Position numbers and translations under genes: made by a program. Positions 9,903 through 20,934 of a DNA stretch of 64,000 nt are shown piece after piece; the stretch's first letter is position 1, and each line of letters opens with the position of its first letter. The DNA comes from Buttiauxella izardii. Its GTDB lineage: Bacteria > Pseudomonadota > Gammaproteobacteria > Enterobacterales > Enterobacteriaceae. A model generated the notes under the pieces. It saw only the letters and a program-made list of their open reading frames with translations, was not told the DNA's origin and searched no databases. The stretch is from the NCBI RefSeq assembly GCF_003601925.1, contig NZ_QZWH01000031.1, positions 1 to 64,000 of the forward strand, given 5' to 3'.

Positions 9903-10472
9903 ATGAAAGCACACACACTCTTATTGCTTTGTGGAAGTGGTTTACTTTGTGGCATCAGCGGGGCGCAAGCGGTGACCAGCAATGGCACCATAAATGCGAC
10001 ACTCACCCTGACCAACGGCTGCCTGATTAACGGCTCACCCGCTCAAAACGGCATTAACTTCGGGACGCTGGATTTTGGTGAACATCCTGCAACTTTCTCG
10101 ACGTTGACCACTGAACTTGCTGGCGCTTCCGGCGGCAACAGCTTCGGCATTCAATGCACCAACGGCTCGACTTACACCGTGCAAGTCACCGGCAGCACTA
10201 ACGGCGCACCGGGCACCACCGTCGGCACGCCGGGAACGCCCGCTCGTTATCTGGTTAATACCTCAGACGCAACCCAAGGCGTGGCCTACAGCATCTACAG
10301 CGACAGCGCCTTCAATAATGTGATCGCCAACAATACGGCTATTCCGAAAGCGTCCACCACCGACGGCGTAGACAACTACATTGTTTACGGGCGTATTCAG
10401 GGCGGGGGAGACAGCGTGACGGTGAAACCCGGCACCTACACTGACGTGATTAATGTCAGCGTGACTTACTAA
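9903..10472 (+). CDS. Csu-type major pilin, spore coat U (SCPU) domain protein
   Basis: Secreted pilus subunit of 189 residues. It has a signal peptide (about residues 1-23, ending GAQA) and one SCPU domain with the family features INFGTLDFG, a pair of cysteines (Cys40 and a second in GIQCTNG), and a C-terminal beta strand PGTYTDVINVSVTY suited to donor-strand exchange. It is first in a five-gene archaic chaperone-usher operon, so it is probably the CsuA/B-like major subunit. The start has GAGGG 7 bases upstream. Confidence 0.85.
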   Translation: MKAHTLLLLCGSGLLCGISGAQAVTSNGTINATLTLTNGCLINGSPAQNGINFGTLDFGEHPATFSTLTTELAGASGGNSFGIQCTNGSTYTVQVTGSTNGAPGTTVGTPGTPARYLVNTSDATQGVAYSIYSDSAFNNVIANNTAIPKASTTDGVDNYIVYGRIQGGGDSVTVKPGTYTDVINVSVTY

Positions 10473-10533
10473 CCCTTCATTCTCCAACAAGCATTTTTAA
10501 CTGCAGGTCATCGCTCCTGCTGAGGGCCGCGCT

Positions 10534-11037
10534 TTGCATAAAATTCACGCGCTACTATGGGGATTGATGGGGGTATTTGCGGCGAATGCCGTCACCCAAC
10601 AATCATTCCAGGTTGGCGCGACGATAACGCCAGGCTGTTCCATTGCCAGCGGCAGCGGCGGGTTATTCGGGACGCTGGATTTTGGCAGCCATAACGGCGT
10701 GGAAAGCGGGCTCGCCAGCAACGCGTTTATTCCCAACACCTCGCTGGCACTGGCCTGCACGCCAGGCGTGGCGTTAAGCATGACGATCGACGGCGGAAAA
10801 CATTACACCTCGCTGCGCAATATGGTGCGCACTGGCGGAAATGAAGCGGTGCCGTACCGGCTCTACACCAGCGGGGCGCTAACCGCCAATAGCGAAATTT
10901 TGGTCAACCAGGCGGTGGCAATTAGCTACAGCAACAGCAATAACATCACTTTGCCGATTTATGGCGCGGCGCAACTCACGGGATTTAGCCCCGCAGGGAC
11001 GTATACCGACCAACTCACCGTGACCTTGTCATGGTAA
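10534..11037 (+). CDS. Csu-type minor pilin, SCPU domain protein
   Basis: Second pilus subunit, 167 residues, with a short signal peptide (through FAANA) and one SCPU domain (GLFGTLDFGS, CTPGVALSM, C-terminal SPAGTYTDQLTVTLSW). The start appears to be TTG, with GAGGG 7 bases upstream; no ATG fits the signal peptide. It probably corresponds to CsuA or CsuB; Acinetobacter csu operons have both, here only one is present. It lies in the operon between the major pilin and the chaperone. Confidence 0.82.
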   Translation: MHKIHALLWGLMGVFAANAVTQQSFQVGATITPGCSIASGSGGLFGTLDFGSHNGVESGLASNAFIPNTSLALACTPGVALSMTIDGGKHYTSLRNMVRTGGNEAVPYRLYTSGALTANSEILVNQAVAISYSNSNNITLPIYGAAQLTGFSPAGTYTDQLTVTLSW

Positions 11038-11052
11038 CAAAGGGAGAAAACA

Positions 11053-11805
11053 ATGACGCAACGGCTTTCGCATAAACTGCTGTTCGCGGCAGGATGTTTT
11101 GCCAGCGCTCAGGCTCTGGCGGCGGGTAATATCCTGATTTGGCCCATCGATCCCTATCTTGCTCCTGACGCGAAAGCCGCAGAATTGTGGATACAAAATC
11201 AAAGCAGCGAAGCCACCACCATGCAGGTGCGGGTGGTCGGCTGGCAGCAGCAAGATGGGCATGAAAAATACCAGCCGCAACAGGATGTGGTCGCCAGCCC
11301 GCCGATTGTGCAAATCGCCGGTGGCGGCAAGCAGTTGATTCGCCTGATTAAACAAAGTGTGGTGCCGCCAAATCAGGAACAGGCTTACCGCATCGTGGTG
11401 GACGAAATCCCGCAACCCGCTGATAACCGTAAACCGCAGTTGGGCTTGAAGTTACAGATGCGTTATTCCATTCCGCTGTTTGCTTATGGCGCGGGTATGG
11501 TCACCGAACAGGCGGCCAGCAATCACGCCAGTACCGAACCGGCGAAACTGTCCTGGCGGGTAGTGAATGACGGCGGTAAACCGACGCTGCAAGTCACGAA
11601 TCGCGGTAACGTTCACGCGCGTTTGAGTAAAGTCACGTTGCGCCAGGGAAGCCAACAGCGGGTTTTGACCGACGGGCTAATGGGTTACGTGCTGCCCGGA
11701 AGCCAGCGAGAATGGCCGCTTCCCGCTTCACTTTCCCGGCCTGACCAATTGTCTGCAACGATCAACGCTCGTTCCGAACAATGGCAAACCTCTCCGGTCA
11801 ATTGA
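11053..11805 (+). CDS. csuC: Csu-type periplasmic pilus chaperone
   Basis: PapD-like chaperone of 250 residues with a signal peptide (to ALAA). The first immunoglobulin-like domain (ILIWPIDPYLAP, then GGGKQLIRLIK with the subunit-docking basic residues) and the YRIVVDEIP segment are typical of chaperones for SCPU-domain pili. It has a strong AGGGAG upstream. Its 3' end overlaps the usher gene by 25 bases, so translation is likely coupled. It should cap subunits in the periplasm and deliver them to the usher. Confidence 0.88.
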   Translation: MTQRLSHKLLFAAGCFASAQALAAGNILIWPIDPYLAPDAKAAELWIQNQSSEATTMQVRVVGWQQQDGHEKYQPQQDVVASPPIVQIAGGGKQLIRLIKQSVVPPNQEQAYRIVVDEIPQPADNRKPQLGLKLQMRYSIPLFAYGAGMVTEQAASNHASTEPAKLSWRVVNDGGKPTLQVTNRGNVHARLSKVTLRQGSQQRVLTDGLMGYVLPGSQREWPLPASLSRPDQLSATINARSEQWQTSPVN

Positions 11806-14177
11806 GCCGATTAACGATGGCAATGTTATTGATGTCTTTGCCGTTGTGCAGCCACGCTGCACAGGAAGACGATGCGTTGCCGCCGCCACCGGACGCCCAG
11901 GCGTTGAACCAGACCGCGCAGTTTCATTTATCGCTGGTGTTTAACCAGTGGGACAGCGGCCAGGTGGTGCCTGTCACCCAGCGCAACGGGCAATTTTTTG
12001 TCAGCCGGGCGGATTTGCAACGCGCCGGTTTACCGGGCGAAAAATTCACCCAGGACGAGGTAAACGTCTCGGCGCTGAAAGACGTGCAAACCGAGTACGA
12101 CAGCGCCGGTCAACGCCTGATGATGAAGGTTCCCAACGAATGGCTGCCCAGCCAGGCGATTACGCTGGGAAGAAAAGACGCCAGTTTTAAGCCGTTAAGC
12201 GGCACCGGGGCGCTGCTCAATTACGATCTCTACACCAGCCATGCCGAAAACAGCGGCGGCCAGGCCTCGCTTTGGCATGAGTTGCGCTTGTTTAGCGGCA
12301 ATCTGAGTCTTTCTTCTACTGGCACCGCGCGGCAGGGGTTTTCAGGCTATGACGCAGGAAGTGGCGAAGGCTACATCCGCTATGACACCACGCTCACCGG
12401 CACCGACGAAGATGACATTATCAGCTGGTCGGCGGGGGATGTGGTCAGCGACGCCTTAAACTGGAGCAATAGCGTGCGTATGGGCGGCGTCTCCATTGGC
12501 CGCAATTTCTCGCTGCGCCCGGATCTGATTACTTACCCGCTGCCCGCGTTTTCCGGCGAAGCGGCGGTGCCTTCCACCGTTGACGTGTTTATTAACGGCT
12601 ATCGCAGCGGCAGCACCGATCTGCAACCCGGCCCGTTTACGCTCACCAATTTGCCGTACATCAACGGCTCCGGCGATGCGGTACTGGTAACGACCGATGC
12701 GCTTGGCCGCCAGGTTTCCACCACGCTGCCGTTTTATGTCGCCAGCGAATTGCTCAAGCCGGGTTTGAGTGACGGCGCGTTCACACTCGGCGCGATGCGG
12801 CGTGATTACGGCATCGAAAACTTTTCCTATGGCCCGGCGGCAGCCAGCGGTTCGTACCGTTATGGCGTGAACGAATACTGGACGCTGGAAAGCCATGCCG
12901 AAGGGGCGCAATCCCTGGCATTAGGCGGCGTAGGAACGCTGGTTAAACTCGGGAATTTTGGCGTGATCAACGGCGCGTATTCGCGCAGCGAAATGCGTGG
13001 GGAAGGCGGGCAGCAAGTTAACTGGGGTTATCAGTACAGCACCAATAGTTTTAACATCGGCACCCAACACAGCCACCGCGACCGCGGCTTTGGCAATCTG
13101 GCGCTGTACGACTCGCCGGACATGTACGACGAAAACAACAAGCCCATCGCCAGCCTTAGCCGCAGCACCGATCAATACTCACTCTCTTTTAACCTGGGCA
13201 GTTACGGCAACGTCGGCGCGGCGTGGATTGACGTGCGCAGTTTTGACGATGAAAAAACGCAATTGCTGAACTTGTCATGGAGCAAAAACCTGTGGGGCGA
13301 CAGCAGCTTTTATCTCGCCGCCAGCCACGACCCGGCGCAAAACGGCTGGAGCGTGGCGCTCTCTTTGCAGGTTCCCTTCGGCGTGTCAGACACTGCGGCA
13401 TTCAGCGTCGAAAGCACACCGGATGCGGGCAGTTCACAGCGGGTGAACTACAACCACGCGATGCCAAGCAACGGTGGTTTTAGCTGGAACATGGCCTACG
13501 CGCATCAAAGTGATAGCGACGATTACCAGCAGGCCACGCTCGGCTGGCGCAACAATAAAGTCGAATTGCAGGGCGGGGTTTATGGGCAGCGTAATAATTA
13601 TACGCAGTGGGGCGAAATGTCCGGCTCGCTGGTGATGATGGACAACACGCTGCTGGCGGCGAACCGCATCAACGACGCCTTTATGGTGGTCAGCACCGAT
13701 GGCTACCGTGATGTCACGGTGAATTTTGAAAACCAGCCCGTTGGCACCACCGACGATGACGGCTACCTGCTGATTAGCGGCGTGTCATCTTATTACCCGG
13801 CAAACTACAGCATCAACACGCTGAATCTTCCCGCCGACACGCGCATTACAGACACCGAACGGCGCGTGGCGTTACGCCGTCACTCCGGCTATTTGCTTGA
13901 TTTTCCTATGGAACAGCAGCGTGTCGCCAGCGTTATTCTGCAAGACAGCAAAGGTAAAGTGCTGCCGGTATCAAGCCAGGTTTATCGTCCGTTACAGTCG
14001 CCGGTTCCCGTGGGTTACGACGGCATTGCCTGGCTCGAAAACCTTAGCGATGTGAACCCGCTGACGGTGACGTTGCCAGACGGGAAGCGCTGCAAAGCGA
14101 CGCTGACGCTTGAGAAAAACCCCGATCGCAAACTGAAAACCTACGGCCCGCTGGAGTGCCGCGAGGTGGGGAGATGA
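11781..14177 (+). CDS. csuD: Csu-type outer membrane usher
   Basis: Outer-membrane assembly platform of 798 residues. It has a signal peptide (ending CSHA), an N-terminal periplasmic domain, a large beta-barrel with plug (VPSTVDVFINGYRSGSTDLQ), and C-terminal carboxy domains (EQQRVASVILQDSKGKVLP, then a pair of cysteines, Cys778 and Cys794 by my count). The ATG at 11781 lies inside csuC; a second ATG at 11817 would give a shorter signal peptide. The next gene overlaps by 4 bases. Confidence 0.9.
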   Translation: MANLSGQLSRLTMAMLLMSLPLCSHAAQEDDALPPPPDAQALNQTAQFHLSLVFNQWDSGQVVPVTQRNGQFFVSRADLQRAGLPGEKFTQDEVNVSALKDVQTEYDSAGQRLMMKVPNEWLPSQAITLGRKDASFKPLSGTGALLNYDLYTSHAENSGGQASLWHELRLFSGNLSLSSTGTARQGFSGYDAGSGEGYIRYDTTLTGTDEDDIISWSAGDVVSDALNWSNSVRMGGVSIGRNFSLRPDLITYPLPAFSGEAAVPSTVDVFINGYRSGSTDLQPGPFTLTNLPYINGSGDAVLVTTDALGRQVSTTLPFYVASELLKPGLSDGAFTLGAMRRDYGIENFSYGPAAASGSYRYGVNEYWTLESHAEGAQSLALGGVGTLVKLGNFGVINGAYSRSEMRGEGGQQVNWGYQYSTNSFNIGTQHSHRDRGFGNLALYDSPDMYDENNKPIASLSRSTDQYSLSFNLGSYGNVGAAWIDVRSFDDEKTQLLNLSWSKNLWGDSSFYLAASHDPAQNGWSVALSLQVPFGVSDTAAFSVESTPDAGSSQRVNYNHAMPSNGGFSWNMAYAHQSDSDDYQQATLGWRNNKVELQGGVYGQRNNYTQWGEMSGSLVMMDNTLLAANRINDAFMVVSTDGYRDVTVNFENQPVGTTDDDGYLLISGVSSYYPANYSINTLNLPADTRITDTERRVALRRHSGYLLDFPMEQQRVASVILQDSKGKVLPVSSQVYRPLQSPVPVGYDGIAWLENLSDVNPLTVTLPDGKRCKATLTLEKNPDRKLKTYGPLECREVGR

Positions 14178-15133
14178 AAGGGCTGCTGGCGCTGTTACTG
14201 TTGATGGTGGGAGCGCCCGCCTGGTCGGCCTGTACTCAGGGCGGACAAACGGCGTCGTTCGGTAGCCAAAGTTCGTTTGTGGTGAACTCCACCGTCCAGA
14301 ACACCAGCACCACATTGACGCTTGATTGCGACACAGTGCTGAACTTGCTGACTTCCGACTCGATAAAACTGATTTACCTGGGGGCAACGCCAGTGGTGAC
14401 GGGCATTCGCGGCCTGCTCAAACGCACTGACAACACCACGATAACCGATAACGTTCCGGTGGTGGTGTGCGTGCAATCCGGGTGCGCCGGGAGCAGCGAA
14501 GTGCAAGTCGGCGGGACTTACACCTGGAGCGGCAGCACGCTACTCAATCTGCTTGCCAGTAAGCGCTATGCGTTGCCGATTTATTTGCGCACGGTCGCCG
14601 GGCAAAACGTCAGCGCCGGGCCGTATCGCGTGGTGCTGAACTTTCGTCTCGACTGGAATATTTGCAGCCTCGGCGTGGCGGCGTGTCTTGCGTATCAATC
14701 CGGGAACGGCAGCGCCGATGTGGCGGTGACGCTGACCGTCACTAACGATTGCAGCACCATTTCTGCTCCGGCGGTGAATTTCGACAGCGCGCCGCTGGTG
14801 CAAAACTTTAAAAGCGTGTCGCAAAGTATTGCCATCACTTGCACCAAAGGCAGCACTTACACGGTTGGTGTCAGCGATGGCTCAAATGCCTCGGGCAACG
14901 TGCGGCGCATGAAAAGCGGCAACAACTATATGAACTATGAGATCTATAAATCCAACGGCACTGACCGTTGGGGAAGTCTTGGCACAGAGCGCTGGGCGAG
15001 TGCCGCCTCGTCGGGGTTGAGTAGTGACGGCTTGCTGCGCAACTTTAACTATGTGGCAAAAGTGCTCACCAGCCAGACCACGCCGCCCGCGGGCGCGTAT
15101 ACCGATACGTTAGTGGTGGATGTCGCGTTTTAA
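14174..15133 (+). CDS. csuE: Csu-type pilus tip subunit with two SCPU domains
   Basis: Tip adhesin candidate of 319 residues: signal peptide (to AWSA), an N-terminal SCPU-like domain that should act as the adhesive tip, and a C-terminal SCPU pilin domain (VNFDSAPLV, ITCTKGSTYTVGVSDGSN, PPAGAYTDTLVVDVAF). An in-frame GTG lies 6 codons earlier. I prefer the ATG because GAGGTGGGGAG precedes it and it overlaps the usher stop as ATGA. In Acinetobacter, CsuE tips bind hydrophobic abiotic surfaces; the target here is unknown. It is the last gene of the operon. Confidence 0.85.
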   Translation: MKGLLALLLLMVGAPAWSACTQGGQTASFGSQSSFVVNSTVQNTSTTLTLDCDTVLNLLTSDSIKLIYLGATPVVTGIRGLLKRTDNTTITDNVPVVVCVQSGCAGSSEVQVGGTYTWSGSTLLNLLASKRYALPIYLRTVAGQNVSAGPYRVVLNFRLDWNICSLGVAACLAYQSGNGSADVAVTLTVTNDCSTISAPAVNFDSAPLVQNFKSVSQSIAITCTKGSTYTVGVSDGSNASGNVRRMKSGNNYMNYEIYKSNGTDRWGSLGTERWASAASSGLSSDGLLRNFNYVAKVLTSQTTPPAGAYTDTLVVDVAF

Positions 15134-15167
15134 CGTGTCAAATACAAAACCCCATGCCAACCAGTCC

Positions 15168-15198
15168 GTAGGTCGGGCAAGCGTAGCGCCCCCGACAT
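15168..15198. repeat. REP-like palindromic unit
   Basis: GTAGGTCGGG through CCCCCGACA forms an imperfect stem resembling the REP/BIME units seen elsewhere in the window (30366, 39383, 48642). It lies between the pilus operon and the tar promoter, where it may stabilise or end the pilus transcript. Confidence 0.6.
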
Positions 15199-15218
15199 TT
15201 TCGCCCCAAAGTTTCACG

Positions 15219-15245
15219 TAAAGTTTCAATACCCCATGCCGATAA
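15219..15245 (+). promoter_or_regulatory. Sigma-28 (FliA) promoter of the tar-tap-cheRBYZ operon
   Basis: TAAAGTTT, 11 bases, then GCCGATAA is an exact match to the flagellar class 3 consensus. It lies 32 bases before the tar ATG. Confidence 0.95.
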
Positions 15246-15276
15246 CATCCATAAGAAATCATTAAAAGGGTGTTAT

Positions 15277-16938
15277 ATGTTGAACCGTATTCGCGTTGTC
15301 ACCATGCTAATGATGGTGCTGGTGGTGTTCGCGCTCCTCCAGCTCATCTCTGGCGGAATGTTTTTTAACTCACTCAAACAAAATAACGACAGTTTTAAAG
15401 TTTCCAGGGAGTTACGCGTTCAGCAATCAGAACTGGCCAACACCTGGGAATTGATGCTGCAAACACGCATCAACCTGAGCCGTTCTGCGGCGCGCATGAT
15501 GATGGATGCCAGCAACGGGCAAAGTGCAGCAAAAACGGACTTGCTGAATAACGCCAAAAAATCCCTCGTTGAAGCGCAAAAACATTACGCTGCTTTCAAA
15601 GAAATTCCGCCGATTACGCCAGAGCTTGAAGCGCTGGTAAAAGGCATTGATGACGATTACCAGAACTACAACCAGGCGTTGAACGAACTGGTGGGTTATC
15701 TGGAAACCGGCAACATGGATGCCTACTTTGCGCAGTCCACCCAAAGCCTGCAAAACGCCCTCGAGAAAGAATACGCCGACTACATTGCGCTCAACGACCG
15801 CATGTACGAGCAATCTTATATCGCAAGCACTCACGACTATAACTTTGCCAAGTGGCAGATTGCGGGGCTTGCACTCGCGCTGTTCGCGGTGATTGTGCTG
15901 GTGTGGTTCGGTATGCGTCGCATCCTGCTGCAACCGCTGGCGGTGGTGATTGGGCATATTCGTGAAATCGCCAACGGCAATCTGACGGAAAATATCGTTT
16001 CCACCGGGCGCAACGAAATGAGCGAGCTGACCTCCAGCGTGCGCCACATGCAGCAAGAACTGATTATTACCGTCGGCAGCGTGCGCGATGGATCTGACGC
16101 CATCTACAGCGGTGCCTCGGAAATCGCCGCCGGAAACAACGATCTCTCTTCCCGTACCGAACAGCAGGCCGCATCGCTAGAAGAAACCGCCGCCAGCATG
16201 GAACAGCTCACCGCGACCGTGAAACAGAATGCGGAAAACGCCCGTCAGGCTTCGCAACTGGCATTAAGCGCCTCCGAAACCGCACAGCGCGGCGGCAAAG
16301 TGGTGGATGGCGTGGTGAAAACCATGCACGACATCGCCGGTTCCTCGAAGAAAATCGCTGACATTACCGGCGTGATTGATGGCATCGCTTTCCAGACCAA
16401 CATCCTGGCGTTGAACGCCGCCGTTGAAGCCGCGCGTGCCGGTGAGCAGGGGCGCGGTTTTGCCGTGGTTGCAGGCGAAGTGCGCAACCTGGCGCAACGC
16501 AGCGCGCAGGCCGCCAAAGAGATCAAATCGCTGATTGAAGATTCAGTTTCTCGCGTCGATACCGGCTCGGTGCTGGTAGAAAGCGCCGGGGAAACCATGA
16601 GCGATATCGTCAATGCCGTCACCCGCGTCACCGACATCATGGGCGAAATCGCTTCGGCTTCCGACGAGCAAAGCCGGGGTATCGACCAGGTGGCTCTGGC
16701 GGTTTCTGAAATGGACCGCGTGACTCAGCAAAACGCCTCGCTGGTGGAAGAGTCCGCGTCGGCTGCCGCCGCCCTTGAAGAACAAGCCAGCATGTTAAAC
16801 CAGCTAGTTGCGGCCTTCCGTTTAACCACCCAATCCGCGACAACGCCTGCCGCCATCGCTTCTCCAACGCCTGCGCCCGTGCTCAAAACGAGTAAAGCCG
16901 CCGTCGGTGGAAATGACGATAACTGGGAAACTTTCTAA
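15277..16938 (+). CDS. tar: Methyl-accepting chemotaxis protein Tar (aspartate receptor)
   Basis: Inner-membrane chemoreceptor of 553 residues: membrane segment 1 (about 8-30), periplasmic four-helix domain, segment 2 (about 190-212), HAMP, and the methylation/signalling domain with the hairpin tip motif around [19 protein letters not shown]. It ends in the CheR/CheB docking pentapeptide NWETF. Ligand residues of E. coli Tar are present: Arg64, Ser68, Arg69 and Arg73, and Tyr150, Gln153 and Thr155 (E. coli 149, 152, 154). Asn68 of Tsr is not. Aspartate sensing is therefore likely. It is first gene of the operon, behind a perfect FliA promoter. Confidence 0.94.
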   Translation: MLNRIRVVTMLMMVLVVFALLQLISGGMFFNSLKQNNDSFKVSRELRVQQSELANTWELMLQTRINLSRSAARMMMDASNGQSAAKTDLLNNAKKSLVEAQKHYAAFKEIPPITPELEALVKGIDDDYQNYNQALNELVGYLETGNMDAYFAQSTQSLQNALEKEYADYIALNDRMYEQSYIASTHDYNFAKWQIAGLALALFAVIVLVWFGMRRILLQPLAVVIGHIREIANGNLTENIVSTGRNEMSELTSSVRHMQQELIITVGSVRDGSDAIYSGASEIAAGNNDLSSRTEQQAASLEETAASMEQLTATVKQNAENARQASQLALSASETAQRGGKVVDGVVKTMHDIAGSSKKIADITGVIDGIAFQTNILALNAAVEAARAGEQGRGFAVVAGEVRNLAQRSAQAAKEIKSLIEDSVSRVDTGSVLVESAGETMSDIVNAVTRVTDIMGEIASASDEQSRGIDQVALAVSEMDRVTQQNASLVEESASAAAALEEQASMLNQLVAAFRLTTQSATTPAAIASPTPAPVLKTSKAAVGGNDDNWETF

Positions 16939-16980
16939 GAATCTTTTATCGCCGGCAGACGTGCCGGCAGAGGGGCTGTG

Positions 16981-18585
16981 ATGTTCAACCGTATCCGAAT
17001 TTCGACCACGCTTTTGTTAATCTTGATCGTCTGCGGCGTGCTGCAGATTGGTAGTAATGGACTGTCCTTTTGGGCATTCAGGGATGATTTTCAGAATCTA
17101 AAAATGGTTGAAGTCGGAAACCAGCAGCGCGACACCTTAACGCAAAGCCGCGCAGCATTGTTGCAGGCCAGCACCGCGTTGAGCCGCGCAGGAACGTTAA
17201 CCGCGCTCAGTTATCCGCCAGAAGATATTAAACGTCTGATGGCGAATGCCCGTGGCAGCCTGAAACAAGCGGACATGCTGTTTAACCAGTTTCTGGAAAT
17301 CCCGCCTTTAAATAAAGAAGGCGAGGATATGGTGGTATCGACTAAGCAAAGTTACGCCGCTTATCGGGATGACTTACAGCATCAGGCGACCTGGCTGGAA
17401 AGCAATCAGCTTTCGGATTTCCTCAGCGCACCGATTCAGAAATCACAGGATATTTTTGACGCCTATTTTAATGCCTGGCAACAGAGCATTAATGACACCG
17501 TGGCGGCGTCGAGTGCTGACAGCAAACTGAACTACCAGATCTCGGCGGTGATTTTTGCCAGCGTAACGGTGATTGCCATTCTGATGCTGATTGGCTCGAT
17601 TATGTGGTCGCGCAGAATGCTGGTGCAGCCGCTGGAAATCGTGCGCAGCCACTTTGAACATATCGCCGCTGGGGATTTAGCCCGCCCGATCAGCGTGTAT
17701 GGACGTAACGAAATCTCTGAGATTTTCCGCAGCCTGAAAAACATGCAGCAGGAACTCAAAGAAACCGTGGCGCAGGTTCGCCAGGGCAGCAGCGCGATGC
17801 ACACCGGCATTGCTGAAATTGCCGCGGGTAACAACGATCTTTCTTCACGCACCGAACAACAGGCTGCATCACTGGCTGAAACCGCCGCCAGCATGGAGCA
17901 GTTAACGGCCACCGTCAGCCAGAACGCCGACAACGCGCGCCAGGCCGCGCAGCTTTCCCGCACCGCCGCCGACACCGCGCAGCAGGGCGGGCAACAGGCC
18001 GCCAACGTCGCCCGCACCATGCACGACATCGCCGGAAGCTCGAAGAAAATCGGCGATATCACCAGCGTGATTGATGGCATCGCTTTCCAGACCAACATCC
18101 TGGCGCTGAACGCCGCCGTCGAAGCCGCTCGTGCCGGTGAACAGGGGCGTGGTTTTGCGGTGGTTGCAGGCGAAGTGCGTAACCTCGCACAGCGCAGTGC
18201 GCAGGCGGCAAAAGAGATCAAAGTGCTGATTGAAGAGTCGGTGAACCGCGTGCAGCAAGGCTCGCAACTGGTTGATACCGCCGCCACTACCATGGCGGAG
18301 ATCGTCCGTTCGGTCACGCAGGTGAACGACATCATGGGCGAAATCGCTTCTGCGTCTGACGAACAACGTCGTGGTATCGAGCAGGTTGCACAGGCCGTCA
18401 GCCAAATGGATCAAGTTACCCAACAGAACGCCGCGCTGGTGGAAGAGGCAGCCGCCGCGACCGATGCGCTGGCAAACCAGGCCGAACATCTAAGCGGCGT
18501 GGTCGCCGTATTTAATCTGGAAAGTATTGCAAGCGAAGATACCGCCAGAGATTTAGTCACCAACGGGGTGCTCGCCACCTCCTGA
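16981..18585 (+). CDS. tap: Methyl-accepting chemotaxis protein Tap (dipeptide receptor)
   Basis: Chemoreceptor of 534 residues closely matching E. coli Tap ([44 protein letters not shown]). It has two membrane segments, HAMP and a standard signalling domain. It lacks the C-terminal NWETF peptide, as known Tap proteins do, so it relies on Tar for efficient methylation. In E. coli, Tap senses dipeptides through DppA and also pyrimidines. A GTG directly precedes the chosen ATG. A hairpin (GCCGGCAGACGTGCCGGC, 16951-16968) lies in the 42-base gap after tar. Confidence 0.94.
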   Translation: MFNRIRISTTLLLILIVCGVLQIGSNGLSFWAFRDDFQNLKMVEVGNQQRDTLTQSRAALLQASTALSRAGTLTALSYPPEDIKRLMANARGSLKQADMLFNQFLEIPPLNKEGEDMVVSTKQSYAAYRDDLQHQATWLESNQLSDFLSAPIQKSQDIFDAYFNAWQQSINDTVAASSADSKLNYQISAVIFASVTVIAILMLIGSIMWSRRMLVQPLEIVRSHFEHIAAGDLARPISVYGRNEISEIFRSLKNMQQELKETVAQVRQGSSAMHTGIAEIAAGNNDLSSRTEQQAASLAETAASMEQLTATVSQNADNARQAAQLSRTAADTAQQGGQQAANVARTMHDIAGSSKKIGDITSVIDGIAFQTNILALNAAVEAARAGEQGRGFAVVAGEVRNLAQRSAQAAKEIKVLIEESVNRVQQGSQLVDTAATTMAEIVRSVTQVNDIMGEIASASDEQRRGIEQVAQAVSQMDQVTQQNAALVEEAAAATDALANQAEHLSGVVAVFNLESIASEDTARDLVTNGVLATS

Positions 18586-18604
18586 AAGTAATTGAGAAGA
18601 CGCT

Positions 18605-19471
18605 ATGACATCACCACTGCCCAACGGGCAAACGTCATTAATGTTACAGATGACACAGCGTCTACCGCTGTCCGACACGCATTTTCGTCGGATATGCCAG
18701 TTGATCTACCAGCGCGCAGGGATTGTGCTGGCCGATCACAAACGCGACATGGTTTACAACCGCCTGGTGCGCCGTTTGCGCACCCTCGGGCTGGAGGATT
18801 TTGGGCATTACCTGAGCATGCTGGAAGCCAACGGCAGCAATGCCGAATGGCAGGCGTTCATTAATTCCCTGACCACCAACCTGACGGCGTTTTTTCGCGA
18901 AGGACATCACTTTCCGATACTCGCTGAACATGCGCGTAAACGCAGCGGTGAGTACAAAGTCTGGAGTGCGGCGGCGTCTACCGGGGAAGAGCCGTATTCC
19001 ATCGCTATTACGTTGGCGGATGTTATCGGCACGGCACCGGGGCGCTGGAAAGTGTTCGCCAGCGACATCGACACACAAGTGCTGGAGAAAGCCCGGAGCG
19101 GCGTGTATCGCCAGGATGAGTTAAAAACGCTGTCGCCAGTACAGATGCAGCGTTATTTCCTGCGCGGCACCGGGCCGCATGACGGGCTGGTACGGGTGCG
19201 TAACGAACTGTCCACTCACATGGAATTTGCGCCGATCAATTTGCTGGATAAACAAGCGCCGATCCCCGGCCCGTTTGATGCCATTTTTTGCCGCAATGTG
19301 ATGATTTATTTTGATAAAGCAACGCAGCAACAGATTTTGCAGCGCTTTGTGCCGCTGCTGAAACCGGGCGGATTGCTGTTTGCCGGGCACTCAGAAAACT
19401 TCAGTCATCTCAGCCGGGAATTTTTGCTGCGCGGGCAGACCGTGTACGGACTGAGTAAGGAAAGGTCATGA
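18605..19471 (+). CDS. cheR: Chemoreceptor methyltransferase CheR
   Basis: SAM-dependent methyltransferase of 288 residues that methylates receptor glutamates during adaptation. The N-terminal helical domain is basic ([18 protein letters not shown]). The SAM-binding fold follows, with [13 protein letters not shown] and [14 protein letters not shown]. The beta-subdomain that recognises the NWETF receptor tail is present. It overlaps cheB by 4 bases (ATGA). Confidence 0.96.
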   Translation: MTSPLPNGQTSLMLQMTQRLPLSDTHFRRICQLIYQRAGIVLADHKRDMVYNRLVRRLRTLGLEDFGHYLSMLEANGSNAEWQAFINSLTTNLTAFFREGHHFPILAEHARKRSGEYKVWSAAASTGEEPYSIAITLADVIGTAPGRWKVFASDIDTQVLEKARSGVYRQDELKTLSPVQMQRYFLRGTGPHDGLVRVRNELSTHMEFAPINLLDKQAPIPGPFDAIFCRNVMIYFDKATQQQILQRFVPLLKPGGLLFAGHSENFSHLSREFLLRGQTVYGLSKERS

Positions 19472-20517
19472 CAAAAATAACCGTGCTGTGTGTCGATGAT
19501 TCCGCCCTGATGCGCCAGATCATGACAGAAATTGTGAACAGCCACGACGACATGGAAATGGTGGCGACCGCGCCAGATCCTTTGGTGGCGCGGGATTTGA
19601 TTAAGAAATTTAACCCGGACGTGCTGACGCTCGATGTGGAAATGCCGCGCATGGACGGGCTGGATTTCCTCGAAAAACTGATGCGTCTGCGCCCGATGCC
19701 GGTGGTGATGGTTTCGTCGCTCACCGGAAAAGGCTCTGAAGTGACGCTGCGAGCGCTGGAATTGGGGGCGATTGATTTTGTCACCAAGCCGCAGTTGGGC
19801 ATTCGCGAAGGGATGCTGGCGTACAGCGAAACTATCGCCGAAAAAGTGCGCACTGCTGCGAAGGCGAAACTGGCAGCGCGTGCGCCGGTTGCTGCACCGA
19901 TGGCCATTAAAGCGGGGCCGCTTTTAAGCTCGGAAAAATTAATCGCCATTGGTGCGTCAACCGGCGGCACCGAGGCGATTCGCCATGTGCTGCAACCGCT
20001 GCCGCTTTCCAGCCCGGCGGTGTTAATCACCCAGCATATGCCGCCAGGTTTTACGCGCTCGTTTGCTGAACGCCTCAATAAACTGTGCCAGATCGCGGTG
20101 AAAGAGGCCGAAGACGGCGAACGCGTTTTGCCAGGACACGCGTATATCGCGCCGGGCGATAAACATATGGAACTTGCCCGCAGCGGGGCGAACTACCAAA
20201 TCAAAATTCATGACGGCCCGCCCGTGAACCGGCATCGCCCGGCGGTGGATGTGCTGTTCCATTCTGTTGCGAAATTCGCCGGGCGCAATGCCGTGGGCGT
20301 GATCCTCACCGGAATGGGGAATGACGGTGCCGCCGGGATGCTGGCAATGCATAAAGCCGGGGCATGGACTATCGCCCAAAACGAAGCAAGTTGTGTGGTG
20401 TTCGGCATGCCGCGCGAGGCCATTAGCAGTGGTGGCGTTAGCGAAGTGGTCGATTTAAGCGAAATCAGTCAACAGATGTTGATGAAAATTAGTGCCGGAC
20501 AGGCAATACGTATTTAA
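19468..20517 (+). CDS. cheB: Chemotaxis methylesterase/deamidase CheB
   Basis: Response regulator of 349 residues that demethylates and deamidates receptors. The N-terminal receiver has phospho-acceptor Asp56 ([12 protein letters not shown]). The C-terminal esterase has the catalytic elements [11 protein letters not shown] (Ser), TQHMPPGF (His) and GMGNDGA (Asp). It is phosphorylated by CheA. It starts inside the cheR stop and cheY follows after 17 bases. Confidence 0.96.
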   Translation: MTKITVLCVDDSALMRQIMTEIVNSHDDMEMVATAPDPLVARDLIKKFNPDVLTLDVEMPRMDGLDFLEKLMRLRPMPVVMVSSLTGKGSEVTLRALELGAIDFVTKPQLGIREGMLAYSETIAEKVRTAAKAKLAARAPVAAPMAIKAGPLLSSEKLIAIGASTGGTEAIRHVLQPLPLSSPAVLITQHMPPGFTRSFAERLNKLCQIAVKEAEDGERVLPGHAYIAPGDKHMELARSGANYQIKIHDGPPVNRHRPAVDVLFHSVAKFAGRNAVGVILTGMGNDGAAGMLAMHKAGAWTIAQNEASCVVFGMPREAISSGGVSEVVDLSEISQQMLMKISAGQAIRI

Positions 20518-20534
20518 CCGAAGGAACTCTATAA

Positions 20535-20924
<390 letters not shown>

Positions 20925-20934
20925 GGAGAGGCTC

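Noticed and set aside
17532-18335. 267-codon minus-strand frame
   Set aside because: Shadow of tap; Cys/Ser/Ala-rich composition typical of antisense frames of GC-rich genes.
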